From Austwickia sp. (GTDB lineage Bacteria > Actinomycetota > Actinomycetes > Actinomycetales > Dermatophilaceae), in assembly GCA_016711265.1 (NCBI GenBank), contig JADJTI010000004.1, positions 372,001 through 436,000 of the forward strand: a DNA stretch of 64,000 nt, in the 5' to 3' direction. Position numbers and translations under genes: made by a program. The notes beneath the pieces are model-generated. The model did no database searches. It worked only from the letters and a program-made list of their open reading frames with translations, and was not told the origin of the DNA. Each line of letters opens with the position of its first letter. Positions within the stretch are counted from its first letter, which is position 1. Positions 24,888-33,631 of the stretch are shown here, piece after piece.

Positions 24888-27091
24888 CCATCGCCGCCGC
24901 CAGCACCTGCACCCCGTCCTTGAGCCGCTCGTCCCCCGCCACGCGGTTCCAGCCCTCCCACCGGATCGGCGCCCGCACCGGGGCCATCCCCGCGGCCTGA
25001 ACGTGCAACGTGATGCCGGAGATGACCACCCCGGTCGGGAGGTGTCGGACCGAGTCATGAGGGCCCGTGCCCCCCTGCGGGTCGGGCGTGGGCACCAGGG
25101 CCGTCAGGCTGGAGGGATCACTGATCGCCAGCAGTGACCACGGCAGGCGGAACAGCAACCGGGCCGGTCCCCCCTGGCTGCCTGGGGTGAAGTCCCAGGT
25201 CGCCATCGAGTCGCGTCCGCTGCCCGGATCCCAGCGACCCCGCCGCAACACCCCACGTCGAGGAACTGGACCGGCGTCGCCCGCCGCGTCGTCGGCACGA
25301 TCCGTGGCGCGCTCAGGGTCATCCGCTGCAACGTCCAACCGTCCGGTTGGGCGGCCGGCAGGGCCGAGCGCGGGAGACCGTCCATGAGCACCGGGTCCAG
25401 GTCCGCGCGGATCAGGCAGCGCGCCGTACCGGCTGCGACGTCCACGGTGACCGCGACGTCGAAGCACGCCTCCTGCGCCGCCACGCCCTCCGACGAGCTT
25501 GCTCCGGGCGTTCCAGGCGCACCCGGGAGTGCCAGCCCGGGACTCGGGATGACGTCGAAGCCCAGCACGACCGGCCCCGACGGGGTGGCCGCCAGGTCGA
25601 TGTCCAGGTACACCCATGAGGCGTCGTGATCGAGGCCGATCACGTGGACCCCGTCCCGCGCCTCGTGGATCACCCGCCGGCCGACCCGTCGCGGATCCAC
25701 GGCGAGCACCCCGAAGAACTGCTCGTTGGTGAGCGGGTCGTGCCACAGCGCCCGCCGCTCGGAGTGCACGGCCGCATGCCGAGGGGCGGTGTTCCAGGTG
25801 AACTTGAACCACTCATCGGCCCAGGAGAACACCATCCCGCCGGCGAGCCCCTGCGTCTTGAGCATCGTCAGCATCGCCGCGTCCATGGCCATCGCTTCGG
25901 TTTCGGTGTGGTGGCCCTGGTCGCGTCCGTTGGTGCCGCGGTGCGCCGAACCGAGCGAGGACGGCACCCCGAACTCGCTGATCATGACCGGCATGCCGCC
26001 GTGATGACGCTGCAGGTCGGCCAGGTAGGCCCGGTAGGGGTCGATGACCCCGTCGATCGGGCGGGCGTAGGAGGGCTGCAGCGCCTGGAAGTCCGGGTAG
26101 TAGGGGTAGGCGTGGTAGGAGGCGAAGGTGCCGCCGGGCCAGGCCGCCGTCGGCTGGATGTGGTTGGCGTCGACCGAGACCATGTCCTCCATGTCCAGCG
26201 GCTCGTCGGGGTGTCGCAGCGGGTCAGCGGTCGGCCAGTTCGCGTGCGCGATGGGCACGGACACTCCGCGGGCCGCCTCGTAGCCGGCCAGTTCGTCCAG
26301 CCGGGCCGCGATCCACCGCTCGGTGGGCGTGGCCTTCGCCGCTGACCGGAAGTACTTCCCACGATGAGCCGGCGCGGCGGCATTCGCGGCGTCGGAGGCC
26401 AGCGTGGCCGTCGGATCCCACTCCACCCCGACGATCCAGGCGGCGGTCCACCGGGACACATCGGCCGTCCAGGTACCGTGTGCTGCGCCCCGCCGGACGG
26501 GCTGGCGCAGGGTGCCGTGGACGGCGGCGCTGGCGTCCCGGACCTCGGCGATCATCGCGCGCGTGGGCTCGGCGGCGTACAGGTTGCCGGTCTCGATGTA
26601 GGACTCGTCGGGCAGGTATATGCCGTGGATGAGGTACAACGGCGCGCTCGGGTGCGCCAGGTTGTACGCCGCCAGCTCCTCGTAGAAGTGCGGGAAGTGG
26701 ATGGTGTAGATCCTCAGGAACCGCACGCCCAGCTGCGCCATCAAGGAGAACCACCGGCGGTACGTCGCCCGGTCCACGGCCAGCTCGCCGGGGCTGTGTC
26801 CGGGGGTGGTGCTCCCGACGTTGACCCCGGCCCAGAAGGTGACGTCGCGCTCGCGGGTGTGCAGCGCCAGGGTCGTGCCCTTCGCGGTGGCCAGCGACTG
26901 GAGTCCGGCGACCCGCACCGGCGCTGGGGACCAGTCGCCGGTCAGGGCCACGGGGGTGAAGGCTGCCGTGGGTCCGCCGGGGCGGCACCCTCACCCGGCC
27001 CTGCGGTGCATCCGGCCAGGCCCGTGGCCACCAGCCCGCCCGCCGCCCCGGCGAGCACGGTGCGCCGCGAGAGCGCCCACCCTTTCGACAT
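24871..27091 (-). pseudogene. Secreted glycoside hydrolase-like lipoprotein (TIM barrel), two apparent frameshifts
   Basis: The main frame (26951 to about 25255, about 565 residues) looks like a clan-A glycoside hydrolase barrel: TFWAGVNVG, RFLRIYTIHFPHFYEELA, WIVGVEWDP (possible acid/base Glu), HANWPTAD, FASYHAYPYYPDF, VMISEFGVPSS (likely nucleophile Glu) and GGMVFSWADEWFKFTWN. Its C-terminal beta domain continues in another frame (MATWDFTPGSQGGPARLLFR) to the stop at 24871; the switch lies at the CCCC run 25251-25254. Upstream, a twin-arginine lipoprotein signal (SRRTVLAGAAGG, then LAGC) starts at ATG 27091 but is out of frame, shifting near 26972-26980. The frame-corrected product is about 740 residues and extracytoplasmic. 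The GH family cannot be fixed. If the indels are real the gene is inactive. Confidence 0.68.
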
Positions 27092-27182
27092 AACATGAAA
27101 GGTACCAAGCCACAGGTCGAGGCCGACGTGGGCCTACGTTGGCCTGGGTGCACCACCGGTTCGCAGCAGTCCGGATCGTCGG

Positions 27183-27599
27183 TCAGCCGCTGCCCCACGC
27201 CGCGTCGAGTTCGGCCAGGGCGTCCTGCGCCAGGGAGGTGGCTTCGGACGACGTACGACTCCACCAGGTGCCCGAGGTCAGGCCCAGTCCCCGCGTGGCC
27301 ACCTCGATCCGACGCTGGGCAGCCGCCAGACCGGAGGCGTCGCCGCGCTTGGCGGCGACCCGCGCCCTGGTCCGGCCCTGCGCCAGGTGGCGGTTCAACC
27401 GCACCGCGACCTGATCGGGGAGCCGAGGGTCCGGGCCCCGCCACTTCTGGCCGTCTCGATCGGCATCGGGGACCGGACGATCGGTCGGCCGAGGGAGCTT
27501 GAGGGCTTCCGCCGCGAAGTCCTCCGCAAACGTCAGGCCCGCGAAGATGTCAGCGTCCTCGGTCTGGCTTCGCCGACCGGCCCCATCCGGCGCAGTCAT
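27183..27599 (-). CDS. Uncharacterised protein coupled to lactate dehydrogenase
   Basis: Protein of 138 residues that I do not recognise. It opens with an acidic Asp/Glu-rich segment, then an Arg-rich helical region (LPDQVAVRLNRHLAQGRTRA, RRIEVATRGLG) and ends in helices (AQDALAELDAAWG). No catalytic motif, cysteine or membrane segment is seen. The ATG overlaps the ldh stop (ATGA), so it is translated with LDH. A regulatory or structural role with LDH is possible but unsupported. Confidence 0.65.
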   Translation of the reverse strand: MTAPDGAGRRSQTEDADIFAGLTFAEDFAAEALKLPRPTDRPVPDADRDGQKWRGPDPRLPDQVAVRLNRHLAQGRTRARVAAKRGDASGLAAAQRRIEVATRGLGLTSGTWWSRTSSEATSLAQDALAELDAAWGSG

Positions 27600-28549
27600 C
27601 CCCGTGCCGCCCAGATCGGGTCCTGCACCGCCCGCAGCGTGGCCACGGAGGCGTCGAACTTGGCTTGCTCCTCCGGTTCCAGGTCCAGCTCCCGGATCTC
27701 GCGAATCCCGCGGCGACCCACCGACACCGGCACGCCGATGTACACCCCTTCGTGACCGAACTCCCCCTCCAGAAGTGCCGACACCGGCAGCGTCACCTTC
27801 TGGTTGGCCAGCACCGCGAGGGTGATGCGGGCCAGCGCCATCCCGATGCCGTAGCTGGTGGAGCCCTTGGCGTCGATGATGTCGTACGCCGCGTCGCGGG
27901 TTCGCACGAAGATGTCCTCGATGTCGGCGCGCATCTCCGGCCGGGCGGCCAGGCGCTTGGTCAGCGACCGCCCCGCGATCGACGCCGAACTCCACACCGG
28001 GAGTTCGGAGTCGCCGTGCTCGCCGATGATCGTCGCGTGAACGTTGGTGGTGGCGACCTCGAAGTACTCCGCCAGATTGAACCGCAGGCGCGCGGTGTCG
28101 AGCATCGTGCCGCTGCCGATGACCTGGGCAGACGGCAGCCCGGAGAACCGCCACGTCGAATAGGTGAGTACGTCGACCGGGTTCGTGGCGACCAGGATGA
28201 TGCCGTCGAAACCACTGGCCATCACCTTGCCGACGACGTCCTCGAAGATCCGCACGTTCACCTCGACCAGCTCCAGGCGGGTCTGGCCGGGCTTCTGAGC
28301 CGCTCCGGCGCAGATCACCACCATCGCGGCATCGGAGCAGTCGGCGTACTCGCCCAGATTGATGCTCATCGGCGAGGACGCCCAGGCGATGCCGTGGTTG
28401 AGGTCCATGATCTCCCCGCGCAGCCGGTTCTCATCCAGGTCGATGAGCACGAGCTCATCGCAGATGCCCTGGTTGACGACGGCGTAGGCGTAGGCCATCC
28501 CGACGGCACCAGTGCCGATCAACACGACCTTATTCGCCACGAACTTCAT
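27596..28549 (-). CDS. ldh: L-lactate dehydrogenase
   Basis: NAD-dependent reduction of pyruvate to L-lactate. It is 317 residues long. The NAD-binding glycine motif VVLIGTGAVGMAYA is at the N-terminus, the catalytic loop Arg is in QKPGQTRLELV (Arg91), substrate Arg in TARLRFNLA, and the catalytic His in TIIGEHGDSELPVWS (His178). The GTMLDTARLRF motif is LDH-like rather than malate dehydrogenase-like. A Rex-like operator sits about 50 bp upstream, implying NADH/NAD-controlled expression. Followed by a small coupled gene of unknown role. Confidence 0.95.
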   Translation of the reverse strand: MKFVANKVVLIGTGAVGMAYAYAVVNQGICDELVLIDLDENRLRGEIMDLNHGIAWASSPMSINLGEYADCSDAAMVVICAGAAQKPGQTRLELVEVNVRIFEDVVGKVMASGFDGIILVATNPVDVLTYSTWRFSGLPSAQVIGSGTMLDTARLRFNLAEYFEVATTNVHATIIGEHGDSELPVWSSASIAGRSLTKRLAARPEMRADIEDIFVRTRDAAYDIIDAKGSTSYGIGMALARITLAVLANQKVTLPVSALLEGEFGHEGVYIGVPVSVGRRGIREIRELDLEPEEQAKFDASVATLRAVQDPIWAARG

Positions 28550-28599
28550 CGAGGGACTCCTTCTTCGCGGGAGGCGCCGCGTCCGACTGCGGTGGACAA

Positions 28600-28615
28600 T
28601 GTGATGAGGTTCACT
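28600..28615. promoter_or_regulatory. Candidate Rex (redox-sensing repressor) operator upstream of ldh
   Basis: TGTGATGAGGTTCACT, 51 bp upstream of the ldh start, fits the Rex operator consensus TGTGAA-N4-TTCACA at all but two of its defined positions. Rex releases DNA when NADH is high, so ldh would be induced at low oxygen. ldh is a known Rex target in several Gram-positive bacteria. Confidence 0.5.
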
Positions 28616-28880
28616 GACGAGATGCCGCTCTTCAGTCGACCAGATGAGACCTCACTGTCGACATCTTCCCAGTTCACGGGAGCGACCGCTGCAAGAAGCC
28701 CTGCCATGCTCACTGAGTCCGGACGACGGGACGCGGGTCGTCCTCGGATCGGTCGGCGCCTACGACATGGCGTGCGCTCGGGGATGCATCAGGCGTCTGC
28801 CAGATATCTGGTGCTTATCGGGGGCGCCTCGGAGCCGGTTCCTGAGGAATGTGGGCTGAACGAGAAGAGGATGGCTTCAA
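28616..28880. other. Intergenic region between ldh and the DCC protein gene
   Basis: Together with the Rex-like site this makes a 331-bp gap (28550-28880) between two divergent genes. It is less GC-rich than the surroundings and should hold both promoters. No conserved small ORF, tRNA, terminator or riboswitch-like structure was recognised. Confidence 0.5.
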
Positions 28881-29261
28881 TTGAGTGCTGACGTTCGGGG
28901 TGCACTTCTGTTCGATGGCGACTGTGCCTTTTGTGCAGCGTCGATCCAATGGGTCCGCAGGCGTCTCGCGCCGGCCGTCCCCGCGTGGCCGTTCCAGGAG
29001 GTGAATCCGGCTGGACTAGGCGTTTCTCGGGAGCGCTTGACCCGTGAGGTCGTCATGGTCCTGATCGACGGGAGTCAGCTGGGCGGCGCGGATGCCTTTC
29101 TCGCGTGGGCGGCGTCCGGAAAGGGTGTCGTGAGTCGTGGCGCCGGGTTGCTGTGCGCAGAGCCTACGCTGCGAGTGGCCCGCCCGATATACCGTTGGGT
29201 CGCGAAGAACCGCGGGCATTTGCGCTTCCCCCCTCGCCCGCGTGGGGTCGCCCGTCACTAA
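28881..29261 (+). CDS. DCC-family thiol-disulfide oxidoreductase-like protein (DUF393)
   Basis: Protein of 126 residues with the defining DxxCxxC motif (LLFDGDCAFCAASIQW) and a later RGAG/RPIYRWVAKNR region of the DUF393 family. Members are predicted thioredoxin-like redox proteins, but a substrate is not known. TTG at 28881 is the likely start, with GAAGAGGA about 9 bp upstream. It has no operon partner on its strand. Confidence 0.83.
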   Translation: MSADVRGALLFDGDCAFCAASIQWVRRRLAPAVPAWPFQEVNPAGLGVSRERLTREVVMVLIDGSQLGGADAFLAWAASGKGVVSRGAGLLCAEPTLRVARPIYRWVAKNRGHLRFPPRPRGVARH

Positions 29262-29491
29262 CTCAACGCCTTTCAATGCATTGTCTTCGGTGTGCGCCAC
29301 AGCTCTCGCTGCGCGAGCTGGCATCGCGTACAGCGAGGGCAAACTCGGACATTGCCCGTTGTGCAGCCTTGTAGGTTTGCGGTTGCGCTGGGTGAGTGGC
29401 GCGCTGGTGGCGGCGTGATTAGCCTGCGAGGGTGGCGTCGTGTGGGTAACGCCGCGCTGCCTGTAAGCCTCATCCTGGCCACCCGCCGCGC

Positions 29492-30860
29492 TCAGCACTC
29501 CGTCACGTTGACGGCCAAGCCGCCACGGGCGGTCTCCTTGTACTTGGACGACATGTCACGGCCGGTGTCCCGCATCGTCTTGATCACCTTGTCCAGGGAG
29601 ACGATGTGCGTGCCGTCACCGCGCAGCGCCGTGTGCGCCGCCGTGATCGCTTTGACCGCCGCGACGGCGTTCCGTTCGATGCAGGGGATCTGGACCAGAC
29701 CACCGACCGGGTCACAGGTCAACCCGAGATTGTGTTCCATGGCGATTTCGGCGGCGTTCTCCACCTGCGCCGGGGTGCCGCCCATGACGGCCGCCATCCC
29801 CCCGGCGGCCATTGCGCACGCCGACCCCACCTCACCCTGGCAGCCCACCTCGGCGCCGCTGATCGAGGCGGTCTCCTTGATGATCACCCCCAGCGCCGCG
29901 GCCGTCAGCAGGAAGCGGACCACCCCGTCGTCGTCGGCCCCGGGCATCCAGTCGACGTAATAATGCAACACCGCGGGAATCACCCCCGCCGCGCCGTTGG
30001 TGGGGGCGGTCACGACCCGGCCGCCCGGCGTTCTCTTCGTTGACCGCCAGCGCGTAGAGGGTGATCCAGTCGAGTCCGCGCAGCGGATCGGTGCTGTCCC
30101 GCTCCTGCCGCAGCCTGATCGACAACTCTGGCGCGCGCCGCCGTACCCGCAACCCACCCGGAAGGACCCCTCGGTGGCGATACCGGCTGCCACACACTCG
30201 CGCATCACCCGCCACAGGCCGATCAGCCCCGATCGGACCTCCGCCTCGGTCCGCCAGGACAGCTCGTTCTCCAGCATGATCCGCGCCATCGACTTTCCCT
30301 CGGTCGCGCAGATCGCCAACAGCTCGTCACCGGTGCGGAACGGGTGGGCCACCGGCGTGGGATCGGGCACCAATCGAGCTGGCCCGCCGCCCTCGGCGGA
30401 CAGCACGAAGCCCCCGCCGATGGAGTAGTAGGTGCGGTGCGCAAGCTGGGTGTCCTGCGCGTACGCCGCGAAGGTCATCCCGTTCGGATGCGCCGGCAAG
30501 GTCGCCCGGCGGTGCATGACCAGGTCGCGATCCAGGTCGAAAGGCACCGATCGCCGACCCAGCAACGGCACGGCGCGTTCGGCCCGCATGTGGTTCCGCC
30601 TCGCCCCGGGCGGCCACCGGGTCACAACGCTGCGGGTCGTGACCGGCTAAACCCAGCAGTACGGCGTTCGGGCTGCCGTGTCCGTGGCCGGTGGCACCGA
30701 GCGAGCCGTACAGCTCGACGTGCACCCGGGTGACCTGATCCAGCAGACCCTCGGCGTCCAACGACCGGGCGAAGCGCAACGCCGCCAACATGGGTCCCAC
30801 CGTGTGCGAACTGGAGGGGCCGATCCCAACCGTGAATAGGTCGAAGGCACTCAGCGTCAT
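29492..30860 (-). pseudogene. sdaA: L-serine dehydratase (SdaA type), three apparent frameshifts
   Basis: Iron-sulfur L-serine ammonia-lyase that converts serine to pyruvate and ammonia. The N-terminus MTLSAFDLFTVGIGPSSSHT (ATG at 30860) and the core (SIGGGFVLSAEG; APTNGAAGVIPAVLHYY; SISGAEVGCQGEVGSACAMA; LGLTCDPVGGLVQIPC) are unmistakable, and the Cys residues expected to hold the 4Fe-4S cluster are present. The frame is broken at about 30591-30593 (extra base), at the CCCC run 30167-30170 (missing base) and at the CCC run 30024-30026 (extra base). Frame-corrected length is about 455 residues, normal for the single-chain type. If real, serine catabolism by this enzyme is lost; sequence error is at least as likely. 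Confidence 0.82.
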
Positions 30861-31088
30861 GTCGCCTCCCGCTGGTGAGCTACGCCACAGTGATCATCGC
30901 ACAGCGGCGCCAGCGGACACCTGACCTCGCAGAATCCTCCGATGAACCCATGTCCCGCCACCCGGGCCGGGGTGGGCGGGTGTGGAAGGTTGCCCTCGGC
31001 GGGCGGCGCGGTGGCCCGCGGCCTACAGTGAGCCCACCTCGCCACCGCCCACCCCATCCCCTCGCCACCACGACCGATGGATCCTGCG

Positions 31089-32185
31089 ATGCCTCTGCCC
31101 TCCCCCCGCGGTCCCGTCAGCGCGGCCCTGCTGGGGCTGTTGGCCGGACCCCCACCGGTACGCCGTCCGGCGGCTGCGACCGGAGCCTCGCCCTTGCTGA
31201 ACTGATCGAGGGTGCCCTGGCGCACTGCGCCGACCTGCTGACCGACGACGACCTGCAGGCGACCCTCTACTGCCGGTACGCCCTGCATCTGCACGGGTTG
31301 CCCGGCGTGGATGATCGCTGGGAATGGCACCCGGCGTTGGCCAGCGCCACAGCGAGCCTGGAAACGGCGTTCGAGGACGCCCTCAGGGCCGCGGCCGACG
31401 CGATCATCCAGGACGCGCAGGCCTCCCGGACTGAGCGGGCCGAACTGGTCACGCGCCCGGGCGGGTCACCGTCCGGCCAGGTCGGTGACGTGCTGGGCTG
31501 CCTGACCTCGATGGCTCGTCTGGACCTGGGGCCCTCGTTGTCCCACTATCTGGCTCGGCGGGCCAGCCGGGACCAGTTCGTCGACTTCGTCCGGGTGCGC
31601 TCCGTGTACCAACTCAAGGAAGCCGACCCGCACACCTGGGCGATCCCCCGGCTGCGCGGGCGGGCCAAGTCGGCACTGGTGGAGATTCAGGGCGACGAGT
31701 ACGGCAACGGCATCCCCGCCCGGATGCACTCGACCCTGTTCGCGCAGACCATGCGCTCGGTGGGGCTGGACGACACCCTCGGCAGCCAGGTGGACGACGT
31801 ACCGGCGGTGGTGCTGGCGGCCGACAACGCGGCGGTGATGTTCGGGCTGCACCGGCGGCTGCGGGGAGCCGTGGTGGGCCATCTGGCGGCCCTGGAGATG
31901 ACGTCGGCGCTGCCCATGCAGCGATACGCCCGGGCTGCCACCCGGCTGGGACTGGGTACGGCGGGCAGCGCGTACTTCGACGAACACGTCGAAGCGGACG
32001 CCGTCCATGAGCAGGTGGCTCTGCACGATCTGGTCGCGCCGTTGATCGCCGCCGAACCCGATCTCGTGTCGGACGTGCTGTTCGGCGCGGCCACCTGCCT
32101 GGTGCTCGATGCCGCCGTCGCCGCCCACCTGCTCAGCGGGTGGGAATGGACCCGCACCCCGGTCACGGCGGGGAGTGTCCGGTGA
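31089..32185 (+). CDS. Iron-containing redox enzyme, haem-oxygenase-like diiron family (apparent frameshift near N-terminus)
   Basis: All-helical protein of about 365 residues. From residue about 40 on it matches the family called iron-containing redox enzyme (haem-oxygenase-like fold): LTDDDLQATLYCRYALHLHG, VDDRWEWHPAL, then IQGDEYGNGIPARMHSTLFA, and YFDEHVEADAVHEQVAL. The Glu/His residues in ALHLHG, QGDEYG and DEHVEADAVHEQ are candidate diiron ligands. ATG at 31089 gives the family N-terminus (MPLPSPRGPVSAALLGLLAG) but in another frame; one base seems missing near 31191-31205. The stop overlaps the CDGSH gene (GTGA). The pair suggests a redox function around iron; the reaction is unknown. 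Confidence 0.75.
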
Positions 32186-32406
32186 GCACCCCCGACCTGT
32201 CCGCCTCACCCAGTTCGCTTCGGGCGACCATCACCCCCTGCCCGGACGGGCCACTCCTGGTGCGGGGGCCGGTGGACATCGTGGATGTCGACGGTAAGCC
32301 AGTGCCGGGGCAACGTCCGACGATGGCCTTGTGCCGGTGTGGCGCGTCGGCCCGCAAACCGTTCTGCGACGGCAGTCACGCGGCGATCGGTTTCCAAGCG
32401 CCGTAG
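32182..32406 (+). CDS. CDGSH iron-sulfur domain protein
   Basis: Protein of 74 residues with one CDGSH-type motif (CRCGASARKPFCDGSHAAIGF), which supplies the three Cys and one His that bind a 2Fe-2S cluster as in mitoNEET-like proteins. The GTG start overlaps the stop of the diiron-type gene. It probably passes electrons or clusters to that enzyme. It ends just before a strong terminator. Confidence 0.88.
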   Translation: MSTPDLSASPSSLRATITPCPDGPLLVRGPVDIVDVDGKPVPGQRPTMALCRCGASARKPFCDGSHAAIGFQAP

Positions 32407-32426
32407 CGTCCCGGTCCCGCCGTTCT

Positions 32427-32464
32427 GTGCGACTGGCGGCTCGACATCGAGCCGTCAGTCGCAC
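32427..32464. terminator. Bidirectional hairpin terminator
   Basis: Inverted repeat with 18-bp arms (GTGCGACTGGCGGCTCGA and its near-perfect complement, one mismatch) in the short gap between the CDGSH gene and the convergent glycerate kinase gene. The hairpin abuts the kinase stop codon. Confidence 0.8.
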
Positions 32465-33619
32465 TCAAGACACGTCAGCGCCCAGCTGGTCGGCAGCGAT
32501 CCGGGTCGAGAGCCGGCGCAGCAAGGGACCGGCCTCACGCATGCACACGTCGGGGTCCGGCTCCAGATCGGTGAGCCGGTACACCTGGGCCAGTCCGGCG
32601 CCCTGCGCCTCCTGATCGGTCAACAGGGCCCGCCCGCAGACCGCCACCACCGGTACGCCGGCCGCGCGCGCCGCGCGCGCCACCCCCGCCGGCGTCTTGC
32701 CCAGCAGCGTCTGCAGGTCCAACGATCCCTCACCCGTGATCACCAGGCGCGCACCATCGACCGCCTCGGCGAACCGCGACAGCTCCAACACCAACTCGAT
32801 CCCGGGCCGCATGGTGGCGCCCAGGACTTCCAGGGCCGCCCAGCCGACCCCACCCGCCGCCCCGGCGCCCGCGGCTCCTGCCATCGGCCGGCCCGTCTGG
32901 GCGCTGACCAGGTCCGCCACCCGCGCCAGGGCACCGTCCAACAGCCTCACATCCTCGGGTGCGGCGCCTTTCTGGGGCCCGAAGATCGCCGCCGCGCCGC
33001 GTTCGCCCAGCAGCGGGTTGTCCACGTCGCAGGCCACCGTAAAGGTGGTCTGCTCAATCGCCGGGTGCAGCCCGGACAGGTCGACGCTCTCCAGCTGAGC
33101 CAGCGCGCCGCCACCATCGGGCAGGTCCACAGCCCCCGGGCCCAGGAAGCGAGCACCGAGCGCGACGAGCATTCCGGCGCCGGCGTCGGTGCTCGCGCTC
33201 CCGCCGATCCCCAGGACCACTCGCCGGTACCCGGCGTCGAGGGCGGCCGCGATCACCTCGCCCACGCCGCGGCTGGAGGCCCCCAGGGCGTTCAACCGGC
33301 CCTCCGGCAGCCGGATCAGTCCGCACGCGTCGGCCATCTCGACCAGGGCCAGGCCGGTGACCGGATCGCCCGAGGCCGCGTACGCCGTGTCGACCGGGAC
33401 GCCGGTGGGCCCGGCACAGCGCACCGGCATCCGCTCGAACCCCGCGGCCAGCGCCGCCTCCAGGGTGCCGTCACCGCCGTCGGCGACGATGATGCTGCGC
33501 ACCTGGACGTCCGGCATCCCGTCACGCAGCCCGGCAGCGATGTGCTCGATCACCTCGCGAGCCGTCAGCGAACCCTTGAACTTGTCGCAGGCAATCAACA
33601 CATGTCCTGACGTGGTCAC
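32465..33619 (-). CDS. Glycerate kinase (GarK/GlxK family)
   Basis: Phosphorylates D-glycerate, in this family usually to 2-phosphoglycerate, in glyoxylate or serine-related catabolism. The 384-residue protein shows the N-terminal VLIACDKFKGSLTA, VADGGDGTLEA, GIGGSASTDAGAGML, ACDVDNPLLGERGAA-FGPQKG (the GPQKGA motif) and VITGEGSLDLQTLLGKTP. All these are family hallmarks. It lies 12 bp after the asparaginase stop, so they may form an operon. Confidence 0.94.
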   Translation of the reverse strand: MTTSGHVLIACDKFKGSLTAREVIEHIAAGLRDGMPDVQVRSIIVADGGDGTLEAALAAGFERMPVRCAGPTGVPVDTAYAASGDPVTGLALVEMADACGLIRLPEGRLNALGASSRGVGEVIAAALDAGYRRVVLGIGGSASTDAGAGMLVALGARFLGPGAVDLPDGGGALAQLESVDLSGLHPAIEQTTFTVACDVDNPLLGERGAAAIFGPQKGAAPEDVRLLDGALARVADLVSAQTGRPMAGAAGAGAAGGVGWAALEVLGATMRPGIELVLELSRFAEAVDGARLVITGEGSLDLQTLLGKTPAGVARAARAAGVPVVAVCGRALLTDQEAQGAGLAQVYRLTDLEPDPDVCMREAGPLLRRLSTRIAADQLGADVS

Positions 33620-33631
33620 GGCGGGGCTCCT

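Noticed and set aside
30857..31330. Minus-strand frame upstream of sdaA
   Set aside because: Overlaps the start of the diiron-type gene antisense, with no homology-like features.
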